Shown one piece after another: positions 11,658-21,350 of a stretch of DNA of 64,000 nt. The stretch covers positions 3,720,001 through 3,784,000 of the forward strand of contig OX344764.1 of the NCBI GenBank assembly GCA_947034895.1, written 5' to 3'. Under the pieces are notes generated by a model that was not told the DNA's origin, ran no database searches, and worked only from the letters and a program-made list of their open reading frames with translations. Source of the DNA: Rhytidiadelphus loreus (taxonomy: Eukaryota; Streptophyta; Bryopsida; Hypnales; Hylocomiaceae). Numbering within the stretch: position 1 is the stretch's first letter; each line of letters opens with the position of its first letter. The position numbers and the translations under genes are program-made.

Positions 11658-13148
11658 ATGGAGGGCGAGGACTCTCAACCGCCACACGGTATGTCAAGAT
11701 ACCGACTTCGGCTCAACAAAAAGGCGGTTCGTGACAAGGATCGTAAAAGGAGCGGCAAACCTCGCAAGAAGCGTGTACCCATCTTGTTGCATCCAAAGAT
11801 GAAGGCCTTTTTGGGATGGGAAGTAGAACCAGAGCCTTGGACATATGAAACTATAAACAAATATGTGGATTGGTGCCACATCAACAAGTTTTTCCCGTTT
11901 TGGCGACACCCTTTGCACGTGAAGTCTAATAAGGCAAATTTGGCTTACTGCAAGAGTGTTGTCTTCCAGCGAAGGTGTTTGGAGGTATGGCAGCAACTCT
12001 ATTTGGAGTCCCAGCCTTATCGAAATGACAACTTCTCTTTCTATCTTGTGCAAATGGTGTACGTTGAAGTTCAATTGAAGAAAAAGGTAGATTGGACAAC
12101 CTTGAAGGAGCTTCCTATCGGTGACCGCCCGGACAGACCGATAGTGCTGGATGAAGAAGGACTTCTTCAAGCAAATCAGAAGCTTTTAGAGGCAAAGCCT
12201 GGCAAGTTGGCTGTTGGTGATGACCAAGTTCAATGGTCTTCAACTTCTAGCTCAGATGAGCACACTCACGAATACGATGGATATTCTTTTGAGAGTGACG
12301 ACGAAGACATTGGCAAAGAAAAACAAGAGGCGGCTGAAGACGTTCAAGTTGACAAAAAGGGCAAGAGGAAGCTTGAGGAGCCGCAATCATTGTCCAAGAT
12401 TCAAAAACAAAGCGAAGATGTTCATGTACCGATCAATGTGGACCGTTCTGGTGCAGACATTGGGTCTAGCGGAAGTAGTGACAATGATTCGGAAGACAAT
12501 TTGGAGATGTTGGGCACTAAGATCGAAAGTGCATGAGCAGCTTTGACTTCAACAGTAGCGGATCTTATGAATTTGAAAGAGAAGGTACAACATCTTCCAG
12601 TGAATCCAACTGTTGTGGATGGGTTGAAGAAGGAGTTAGAGGCGACTGAAAACGCCGTTGCTGAAAATGAGAAGATTTACTCTAAGTTAAACAAAAGTAG
12701 AGTAAATTATTTCAAGAAGATCGAAGACGGGCGAGCACACATTTCCAATGATTTAGCGGTGCTTCAAAATAAACTTGATCTTTTGCAACGTGATAAATGG
12801 TCCCATCAAAGCGAAAGGAGAAGCTTGAATCTTCAAATACGTGAGCTAGAGATGGAATATTATGATGATGCCTTAAAAGAAGCCAAAAAAGAGGGCATCT
12901 TGGCTTTAGCTCCGGATTATGGTAGCAATACAGAAGAAAGAGCAACGCTTTTTTATTTGGTGAAGCTACTGGAGAAAAAACAAGAGTTGTTGCACGAGGG
13001 CATATTGGACTTGGAGCGCCACATCCTTTATTTTAAGGAATGGCGCAAGTGGGCCTATGAAGGCATAGGTGCCACCCGTGCGGAACTTCAAAGAATGAGA
13101 CCGGAGCCCAAAGAAAGTGACTTTGTGAATAGTGAAAAAAATGCTTAG
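11658..13148 (+). pseudogene. WCHI-domain coiled-coil gene with one in-frame TGA
   Basis: ATG 11658 begins MEGEDSQPPHGMSRYRLRLN; the N-terminal third is basic. The family domain follows: WEVEPEPWTYETINKYVDWC, HINKFFPFWRHP, KANLAYCKSVVFQRRCLEVW and KKKVDWTTLKELP. After a Ser/Asp/Glu-rich linker a TGA (12534-12536) interrupts the frame. The next ~200 codons continue in the same frame as a coiled coil (TVVDGLKKELEATENAVAEN onward) to TAG at 13146-13148. A short GT-AG intron removing the TGA (for example from about 12476 to 12553) is possible, so the gene could still be intact. The domain-linker-coil order matches the gene at 0.65-2.26 kb, and the upstream box and array 5 are well preserved. Confidence 0.6.
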
Positions 13149-14820
13149 TGGTTGGATCTAGTGTGGTAGAAAAAAACAATTTGGCCTTCCAATTTTTGAT
13201 TTTCCAAAGGTTTTGTGGAATAAAGAAATTCACACCTTTGTTTTTGAAATGTACATATGTTTTTATTATATTTTGAATACGAGGGCTATGAATTTGGTGT
13301 CTTTGCAAGAATGGATGTCAGAGATGGTACCTACGGGCTGAAATTTGGGACTGAATTTTTGAAACTTTATTTGAAGATAGAAAAAACGATTACCTTTGTG
13401 GTAATATAACTTTTTTTCCAATCAGTGCCCGGGAACAAAAGTTATGCCCATATAGTCCAAACTCCAAAGCAGGGGAGAATGGGCAGCAAAAAAATGTGAC
13501 AAGCATTTGAATTTATTTTTCTAAGTTTTTTTCCCTCATAGATTATAATTTTGTCTATCCGGAAAGCTTTTTTTCATTTCATTTGGATATTTTATGAGAA
13601 AGTTATGGACAATCTTGTTTATTGGGCAATTAGAGCTTCTGGTGGGAAAAATACCTTGTAAGATTAATTTAGGAACGCAATTTTGGCAATTGTTCAAGAA
13701 AAGAAGTTTGACATGGTTTAGTTTGCTTGCAACAACAATTTGACCGTGGGGATTAGTGCATTTTAATTCTATCTTAGAAAGAAAATAGATTTTCATTCAA
13801 TCTCATATGTACTTCTATTCTACAAGTTTTTTAAGAATGAAAATTAAGTTTTTTTGAAAACCTTTTTTTTATTTAGACTCTCAACTCAATTCTCCACTAT
13901 ATTTGTTTAAAGCTCAAAACTCTGTAGTGCAAGAAATTAAAGTGAAAAATGTTAAAAGTCAAATAATGTAGTCCAGCAATGTGCTGAAAAAATTGTTTTT
14001 TTCACTCTAAATGCGGATATCTTGCAATCTGTAAGATGAAAAATTCTGAAATTTTTTCCACACATTCTCATACTAGTAAGGTGTAAGATCCTATGGTTAT
14101 GTGTGGGAAAAAAACAATTTTCAAAAACAATTTTGGATACTTTAAGAAATTGTTGAGTAGAAGTAGGTAAGATGTAGTTGTAAAATTTAAATAATGAATA
14201 TCTCTAAAATGAAATGAAAATGGTGAGAGTGTGCTATCAAGTGAAGTTAACTATGTGACCGGACCTAATTTTTTTTTAGATTGTAGAAATTGCCTGGAGA
14301 AACAAATCCTACAAGCAACTTTTAAAAGAAGAAGCTGTAGACTCAAGTTGCCCGCCAAAGAAAATGGTCCATAACTTTCTCATAAAAAATCTGAATGGAA
14401 TGAATCAAATTTTTCCATGTAAACCAAAACATGTTGTATGAGAAAAAAATCCAAAAGGAAAAAATTCATTAAAAGATTTGAAGATAGCAATTTTGTGGGG
14501 ACCGTGTATGGAATCATTGTGCGAGGCATTACAACAAATGTATTTGCATTTCACCAATTACATTTTAGGCTACAAATGTATAAGTATGCCCAAACCTTCA
14601 AAACCAAAGCAATAGAAGGTTGTTGTCCATAAGCATAGTAGTACAATACACAGCCAAGGCGGTATAGTTTTAGAAGCCAACATCTGAACCCTAACTTTTG
14701 CTAGAGTACTACATTGTGCGAGTATGGATATACTATGGCCCTTATACTATGGGCCTTACATCTTGTATACTACTACGATTAACTAGAACCACCGTTGAAG
14801 TAAGTATCTCATAGAAATAT
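13149..14820. other. AT-rich spacer with a diverged inverted repeat
   Basis: No gene supported. About 120 bp around 13565-13690 (TTTTATGAGAAAGTTATGGA) recurs inverted at about 14283-14410, probably the decayed ends of an element or an old inverted duplication. Confidence 0.45.
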
Positions 14821-17322
14821 TTAGTTCAAGTCCATTGGATTGTTATGAGAACCACTCGTTGCACCTTGTTCGTAATCATTGGACTCTCCAACAACGAGTT
14901 TCTTCTTAGCACGAGTCCTTGAAGCAGGTCCATCTGCTTCTAAAATAGATTCCAAGACCTTGGAGTTCTTGAGAGCTTCAAGTGTCCTTTTAGTTTGCGG
15001 AGAGTGTAACTCCAATAGATAATCGAGTGCTTGGCTTTGATAATAAGGCCCGTATGTTGAGTCGAGGTAAGCCATACTATTCAAGTCTTCTGGAGTGGCA
15101 TTTTCATCACGATTAGTCCCTTGTTCACCTTCAAAATTCCAACGGTGTCCTTTCGGATGAGCACCCCACTTGAAGGTTTGGGATGTCTTATCAAAATATC
15201 CACCAAGGCATTGAAAAAAAAACGCCCTCTTCCCTGCATTGTGAGCTCCTTTTCCCATAAGGTTGAATGCCACTCTTAGAATTTCACGCGGGTCCGTTTC
15301 CCAATTCAATTGTGAGGCAGCAGCTCCCATTTCTTGATCATGTAGGCCTTCTCGCCAACTCCAAAGCAAGTCTCGTCCCCAAAATCGTGTCTCTGCCGTC
15401 GTGTCTCTATTGTGTTCCCAAGAAGGTGGCATGTAAGTCATCAAGTTGAACATGGTATACAAGCGATCATGGAATGGTGCTGCACAAATCACACATCGTC
15501 GTTTAATCAGACATTGAGTGATGAGACACTGAGGATGGTACACATGTGTACATGATCCAAGTACCCATCCTCCTTCTGGCCCAAATTGTTCTAGACATAT
15601 GGGGCATTTGGTATGATCCAAGACGAAATGAGCTGGCTTTGGCCACAATAGACTTTGGTCTTTTTCGTTGAAGTGACTAGACATCTGATTTCCATGGTCC
15701 CAACCATTTTGTGCCCAGTCTATGACATTTTTTTCCGCCACGTCAAGCATGGACATGTTATCCGGAAACATGTCCTCCATCAATGCCCATGATGTCAATC
15801 CATTCTCTCGTTTAGGGGCATTTGCTACAAAGTTCTTCGAAACTTTGTCTAGCTCTTTCGCAACTTGTTGAGATCGATCCACGGAGAGAATGCACGCGAC
15901 CTTCCAATGATAGTATGTCGCTGCCAACACTGCCAACTTCTCTCGAAGCATTCTATTTTCCTCAGCCAAATCAAGTTCCTTTGATGATTGTAGATGTGGA
16001 ATGGCAGGAAACGAAAGTGAATCCTGAGTCCCTTGCAAACCATCAACGTGCGGATTGCTAGAATCTCTTGAGACGAACAGAAGTGGTGCCATTGGAAGAA
16101 TTGAAGAACGCTTCGTACGCTTGGCAGGGGGAGAAAGGTGAATGACATCGCTGGTGAGGTCCCCAACAAGCTTGTCCAAGTGATGTGGATCCTGCTCAAC
16201 AAAGGTTTCGTCCATGTCCGACAATGTGAAAGTCTGACGCTCTTTTTCTCGAAGGCCTTGTAATTCTTTGGATTGTTGAGAAATGAGAGCATTTTTTTGT
16301 TCACATGTAGACCGCCATTTCTTCACATCACCTTCTAAGGTTGCAATTTGTGCATCCTTGGTCTTCAAGAGGTCGAGAGCCTTTGCCAACGTCATCGCAT
16401 TGTGAACAACATCAGATTCAGACTGTGGAATGGGAATGTGACTTGTGGCACATACGGGTGAGTCGTCACTTAAAGCAAAGTCGAAGACGTTGCTGGCGTC
16501 TTGTGGTGGCAAGATTGGAGTCGCAATTGTGGTTGAGGCTGATGCCAATCTAATTTTCGTGGTGGACCGTCGCACCTTCGCAGGATGTTTCATCTTCTTT
16601 CCCCGCGATGATGAAGCGGCTTGAACATTTGGATCTGGAACTGGAACTGGAACTTGGACGGGGGTGATAATCTGCTCCTTCACTCGTACAAACTTAGGAA
16701 TCCGTGTGCCATCTAAATCATTATCCTCTTCTGATTCTTCCGTGTCCACCTCTTGAGTTTCTTTGTTTTGTGGATCACTTCGAAAAGGCCCAAGTCCACC
16801 CTCCGGAAATTTGAGAACCCCTCTTGGAATTATTCCAACTTCTGGATGCTCCACGTAGGTACTTTCTTTAATCGTGGTCCAGTCAACTTGTTTGTTCAAG
16901 GCGACCTCATCATAGGCACCTCTAGCAATGAACAAAGGGGCCTCATTCCTATCTACAAAAGGGGTTTTGTAGAGGACCTGCCACAATTCTAAACACCTTT
17001 GTATGAAAGCTGGATTTTCACAATACTTCAAATTTGCCTTGTTATTGTGTCGGTTGTGATGATGGCGCCATGCCGGAAAGAACTTCCCGATGTGACACCA
17101 TTCAATGTAGTCTTCGCACACCTGCATACTCCAAGGCTCTGGCTCCTCGTTCCACTCTTTGAAAGCTAGGTGGTTATCATTGTTCAACACATGCCATCGC
17201 TTCTTGTGAATGTTACCCCTCCTTTTTCTAGTCTTGTCTTTGGCAGCCTTCCTAATTGCACCAGGAGTGCGTACAGTGGAAAAAACCGGAAGGGACCCAT
17301 CACTGCTACCTCCAGTTGCCAT
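14821..17322 (-). CDS. WCHI-domain RING-H2 protein, 833 aa, intact
   Basis: A single uninterrupted reading from ATG 17322 to TAG 14821-14823. Residues ~53-154 carry the family domain (EEPEPWSMQVCEDYIEWCHI, GKFFPAWRHHHNRHNNKAN, FIQRCLELWQVLY, NKQVDWTTIKE). Residues ~180-480 are acidic or low-complexity with coiled-coil stretches. A complete RING-H2 finger follows: C573-x2-C576-x14-C591-x-H593-x2-H596-x2-C599-x10-C610-x2-C613, so E3 ubiquitin-ligase activity is likely on general RING knowledge. A further conserved-looking domain (about 650-735, DPREILRVAFNLMGKGAHNA) and a basic tail (RTRAKKKLVVG) end the protein. This is the only clearly open member of the array-associated family here and may show what the broken copies once encoded. 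Substrate, partners and localisation are unknown. Confidence 0.8.
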   Translation of the reverse strand: MATGGSSDGSLPVFSTVRTPGAIRKAAKDKTRKRRGNIHKKRWHVLNNDNHLAFKEWNEEPEPWSMQVCEDYIEWCHIGKFFPAWRHHHNRHNNKANLKYCENPAFIQRCLELWQVLYKTPFVDRNEAPLFIARGAYDEVALNKQVDWTTIKESTYVEHPEVGIIPRGVLKFPEGGLGPFRSDPQNKETQEVDTEESEEDNDLDGTRIPKFVRVKEQIITPVQVPVPVPDPNVQAASSSRGKKMKHPAKVRRSTTKIRLASASTTIATPILPPQDASNVFDFALSDDSPVCATSHIPIPQSESDVVHNAMTLAKALDLLKTKDAQIATLEGDVKKWRSTCEQKNALISQQSKELQGLREKERQTFTLSDMDETFVEQDPHHLDKLVGDLTSDVIHLSPPAKRTKRSSILPMAPLLFVSRDSSNPHVDGLQGTQDSLSFPAIPHLQSSKELDLAEENRMLREKLAVLAATYYHWKVACILSVDRSQQVAKELDKVSKNFVANAPKRENGLTSWALMEDMFPDNMSMLDVAEKNVIDWAQNGWDHGNQMSSHFNEKDQSLLWPKPAHFVLDHTKCPICLEQFGPEGGWVLGSCTHVYHPQCLITQCLIKRRCVICAAPFHDRLYTMFNLMTYMPPSWEHNRDTTAETRFWGRDLLWSWREGLHDQEMGAAASQLNWETDPREILRVAFNLMGKGAHNAGKRAFFFQCLGGYFDKTSQTFKWGAHPKGHRWNFEGEQGTNRDENATPEDLNSMAYLDSTYGPYYQSQALDYLLELHSPQTKRTLEALKNSKVLESILEADGPASRTRAKKKLVVGESNDYEQGATSGSHNNPMDLN

Positions 17323-17397
17323 GAGATTTGCGGACGTCGCAAAATTCTAAGAACCAAATGATAGCAAAAAATAGTATATATATTATCCAAAAGGGTC

Positions 17398-17432
17398 ACG
17401 CATGCAGCCAACAAAGGTTGCAAGACAGAAAG
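17398..17432 (-). promoter_or_regulatory. weak conserved upstream box
   Basis: Minus-strand reading CTTTCTGTCTTGCAACC, then GTTGGCTGCATGCGTGACC, 75-110 bp before ATG 17322. It keeps the GTGGCTGAATGCGTG half of the family box better than the first half. Confidence 0.4.
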
Positions 17433-17479
17433 CCTCAATGGAAAATGAAGGTGATAGCATGATGATGGGCTACTGGCTA

Positions 17480-17815
17480 TATAGGGCGAGTGACTTCGGT
17501 CTAGAGGGGCGAGTACGGATAGGGCAACTGCGTATCCAGCGATTGCGGGTCTGGATAGGGCGACAGCGGGTCTCGAGAGGGCGACAGTGGGTCCAAATTG
17601 GGCGACTTCGGGTCCACCACCGGGTCTAGGTACCTTTTGCGCACCCGCGGTCGCCCACCCAAGAACACTTCCTGAACCCGCGGTCTCCCTGCCAAACCCG
17701 CAGTCGCCCTGCCAAACCTGTAGTCACCCACCCGCGGTCTCCCTCAGAAATCCGCAGTCGCCCACCCGCAGTCGCCCCTACCCACACTCTCCTACCCGTA
17801 CGCGCCCTCCAGTTT
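17480..17815. repeat. GC-rich 15-mer array 6, bidirectional
   Basis: 17480-17630 holds GGGCGACAGCGGGTC-type units, reading GACCCGCTGTCGCCC towards the minus-strand RING gene. 17640-17815 holds the opposite orientation (CCCGCGGTCGCCCACCC, CCCGCAGTCGCCC). As in array 4, the gene-proximal half has the standard orientation and the distal half is flipped. Confidence 0.85.
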
Positions 17816-17913
17816 GCCAAGCGGATGCCATGTGGCATCCACCTGGAGGGGGGTAATTTCCTGTAAAGTCAAAGGTAAATTTGACTTTTCGTGACGTCGC
17901 GCGGGCTGTACTA

Positions 17914-17929
17914 GACGTCGCGCGACGTC
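17914..17929. repeat. perfect 16-bp palindrome
   Basis: GACGTCGCGCGACGTC is its own reverse complement. A partial copy (GACGTCGCGCGGG) lies 20 bp upstream. It is at the left edge of the palindrome-rich cluster. Confidence 0.7.
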
Positions 17930-17967
17930 TGTCTGTCGTGGTGTCGCGCTATCGCAGCGAACAACCC

Positions 17968-18172
17968 TGGTTGGAGCGTCGGCGCCTGTAGTTCAGATCG
18001 CGCGGTCTGAACCGTGGGCAGCATCATCAGCTCGCACGCGGAGAACTCGGTAGGCATTGCTCTTTACGCTCACGGGAATTGGATGCGCCTTGCGTCATCA
18101 CGAGGCGATGGAGGTTGGAACGTCGGCGCCTGCGGTTCAGACCGTGCGGTCTGAAACGTGGGCAGCATCCTC
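17968..18172. repeat. two of three direct copies of a palindrome-centred element
   Basis: TTGGAGCGTCGGCGCCT followed by a 22-bp palindromic core and CGTGGGCAGCAT occurs at about 17968-18030 and 18112-18172, and again at 19311-19415. The core is GTTCAGACCGC plus its reverse complement; it is perfect in the third copy (19334-19355) and has one or two mismatches in the other two. Copies 1 and 3 extend further with CAGCTCGCACGCGGAGAACT. Confidence 0.8.
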
Positions 18173-18381
18173 AACTCATCTGCGAAGGTCACATTGACAT
18201 TGCTGAACATTGCTACAACATAAATGACATTTATAGATGCATCTCATTTATTAGAGAATTGTAGAAACATTTTCAGTTCATTCTTGTCAACAATATACTC
18301 ATTCCCACATTGGATACACTAATACAAATATTCTCACTTTTTTAACACGAGTCCCCGATCCCGTAGAGTAGGCTTCTGTAC

Positions 18382-19300
18382 ATCGTAGCACGCAGATGAA
18401 AGGTCCTCGCAACATCATTTCACCAACGCCAGTAGGCATCTATTTGCCGATCATATCGTGTGGGTGGTCGTTGTAGGGCACCTTGAGATGGTCCGGAAAA
18501 TATTCGTCCATTGTAGTGCTGACCAATTCGAACGATGTCAGCGTGCTGGATGGATCGTTGTTGAACTCGTCTCTTGTGTGGAGCGGATGCGCCTTGTGTT
18601 CATGGGACTTCCAAAGGCAACCACGGGAGGCGTTGCCATGAACCCCTCCTTCCGTCATCGTTGGAGGTACACTAGGAGAGCCACCAGCCTGCGTCGTCCT
18701 CCTCCGCGACTTCTTGCGTCTCCGTGGGCTTCGACCATAGCCGGTCTACCATTGCCGGGATGGGGACTGCCGTGGATGGGGCCTATCAACGCACCTGTTG
18801 GCTGCTCACAATTCGAGCCCTCGAGTGAGAGTGGAGCAATGATATCCAACTCTGCTCATTCCTCGGAAAATGCACAGGAGCATGTGTTCGATGATTGTGC
18901 ATTGTTGGATATGACTGTTCCAATCTCACTTGAGGGCACTTGTTATGAGCAGACAACATGTGCGCTGATAGGCACCTTTTCGCGGAAGTCCCCATCCCAG
19001 CAAAGGTTGACCGGTTTCGGTGCCAACCCTCGAAATCGGTGCCCTTGAATGATGCGAGGAGGGCGTCCATGCCAACGCCTCCCGTGAACGCAAGGCGCAC
19101 TTTGTTACGGGGTGGGTTCCCGTGAACACAAGAGCGGGTTCAGCAATGATCCATCCGGCAAAGGGATGACAACAGCATGGGTCGGCACTGCAATGGACAA
19201 TCATTTGTCCGCGAACCTCGGAGTGCTGTGCGAGGACCTCACGACGATGTGATCGGCGAATAGACTCTTGCTGGTGTTGATTAAGCTGGAGAATCATCAT
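18382..19300. repeat. large imperfect palindrome, unit D1
   Basis: The left arm (ATTTCACCAACGCCAGTAGG and CTATTTGCCGATCATATCGT) returns inverted at 19220-19290. Nearer the centre, about 18770-18845 (CTATCAACGCACCTGTTGGC) pairs with about 18900-18980. The whole unit could fold into a hairpin of roughly 400 bp per arm. There is no credible ORF. It is diverged from the three tandem units further right but clearly of the same family (ACAAATG..GTCCATTGC..GT). Confidence 0.7.
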
Positions 19301-19310
19301 GAAGCGACGA

Positions 19311-19870
19311 TGGTTGGAGCGTCGGCGCCTACAGTTCAGACCGCGCGGTCTGAACCGTGGGCAGCATCGTCAGCTCGCACGCGGAGAACTCGGAAGGCAT
19401 TGCTCCTTGCGTTCACGGGAATGGCAAGGGCAACGACGGGGGGCGGTACCATGAACCCCTCCCTCTGTCATCGTTCGAGGTACACCATGAGAGCCACCGT
19501 CATGCGTCGTCCGCGACATCCTTCCATCTCCGTGGGCTTTGATCGCAGCCGCTCTACCATTGTCGGGATGGGGACTATTGTGGACAGGGGGCCTATCGAC
19601 GCACTTGTTCGCTGCTCACAATGCGAGCCCTCAAGTGGGAGTGGAGCAATGATATCCAGCTCTGCTCATTCCTCGAAAAATGCATAACAGCATGTGTTCG
19701 ATGATTGCGCATTGTTGGATATGAATGTTCCACTCCCACTTGAAGGTCCTTGTTCTGAGCAGCCAACAGGTGCGCTGACAGGCACCCTGTTCACAATAGT
19801 CCCCATCCCGGCAATGGTGTCACAATACTTGTCCACCAACCCCTTCTCTTGGGGCCTCGACATTCATCAC
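19311..19870. repeat. partial palindromic unit D2
   Basis: Starts with the third copy of the palindrome-centred element. It then repeats D1 directly (ATGAACCCCTCCCTCTGTCA; GGGATGGGGACT) and closes with an inverted partner around 19720-19810 (GAGCAGCCAACAGGTGCGCT). The outer arm seen in D1 is missing. Confidence 0.65.
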
Positions 19871-20108
19871 AGGCAGACGAAGGTGGGACTCAGAGTGCTC
19901 TGGCTTCGGCTTCGTGGCCCCAAAGGAGGAAGGCCTGGACGTCACCCTGGTGCGATTGTAAATGAGGTTGAGGACTCCGTATATCATAAGGTGGGCTTAT
20001 CAGTACCCTACGTGGTCTTTGAGTGCGCTGTTCGGTCCCCCCAAGTCCGGAATTGACCGTTGGCCTTTTTGTACAGGATACTTGGTCTCTCTCCAACAGC
20101 AAGGCAAT
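19871..20108. other. spacer inside palindrome cluster
   Basis: Moderate-GC sequence with no gene or strong repeat recognised; it joins D2 to the three tandem units. Confidence 0.4.
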
Positions 20109-21350
20109 CTAGTTTCCGGGTGTCGACCACGTCCCCACGTTGCTTACACCCCCTCGACTGGACAAAACTGTAGATTGTCAACGGACCACCATTTCACCAA
20201 CACCAGCGAGCGTTTATTTGCTATTCATGTCGCTTGTGAGGACCTTACAGGGCATTCGGAGACACGCAGACAAATGCCCGTCAAGTGCGGTGTGGATCCA
20301 TTCGGGCGTTGTTATCGTGCTGGCTCGTTCATGGTTGAACTTGCTGACTCGGTGTAGAGCAAAAAAGTAGGGACGCTAGCGGCCCATCTTCTGTCCGAAC
20401 ACCAATATGCATAGGGGATTCATGGCACAAGAATCCATGGCCCTGATCTTCGTAGGGTGTCACATGCATTCAAGGAGCTCCTCGGCGCAAGGAAGGACGA
20501 CGTTGTCATGCACATTCTCCTCCTGTTGTTCTAAGGTACTTGGTAGGAGCAACGTCCATCCACCGTCCTCCCGGCATCCGGGGTTTCTGTGGGCATGTGC
20601 CAGATGCGGTCTACTATTCTCGGGGCGGTGGATCGGTGTGGGGAGGGTGTCCATCGAAGTATCTATTGACTGCTCATAACTCAAGCCGTCGAGTGCATGT
20701 GTGTCGTTGTAAACCAAGTTGGCTCTCACTATGCACCGTGGTATTCGGACGACGGCACATCCGCTTGACGGATTGAATTATGAGCAGCCAATAGGTACTC
20801 CGATGGGCACTCTCTTCACACCAGTGCACTTCCCGTGAAAAGTCGTCCGTTTTTGGTTCTCACCCTCCCAAACTCCGGATGCTAGGACGTGGACGGTGGA
20901 TGGCCGTCGCTGCTACCAAGTACACTCGAACAACTTGGGGAGAATGTGTATCACAGCGCCGTCCTTCCTTGCGCCCAGGAGCTCCTTGAATGCAAGTGAC
21001 GCCCTGTTCGCGAGGTGGGTCTTGGTGTGTTTCATAGGTGACCATGTGTCACCATCTTTGGAGGAAGAAGTTGACTTCCCCTATGAACGTGGATGGGTTG
21101 TGAGTGCTCTTGCTTTTACCTCTCCCGGTCGACCGGTTGAACCATGATGTATTCGGCAAAGAGGCGACGCCGGAAGTGGTCCATGTCGCAATTGACGAGC
21201 ATTTGTCCGGGAATCTCCGAATGCCCTGTAAAGGCTTCCCGACGACATGATTGGCAAATAGGCGCTTGCTTTTGTTCATGAAGCTCAAGACCCTTCACCC
21301 GAAGTTGGCTGCATGCGGTTTTGGAGGGGCAATTTGAGAATGTGGCGACC
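20109..21350. repeat. ~1.24-kb palindromic tandem unit A
   Basis: First of three tandem copies. The left arm from ~20190 (GTTTATTTGCTATTCATGTC, ACAGGGCATTCGGAGACACG) pairs with the right arm ending ~21290 (reverse strand: CCTATTTGCCAATCATGTCG, ACAGGGCATTCGGAGATTCC). 20475-20570 pairs with 20890-21000 (CGGCGCAAGGAAGGACGACG / CGCCGTCCTTCCTTGCGCC), and 20650-20700 with 20763-20830. The centre is near 20740. No coding potential was recognised on either strand. Confidence 0.85.

Noticed and set aside
14438..14632. Lys-rich 64-codon ORF
   Set aside because: Lies in AT-rich spacer with no other support.
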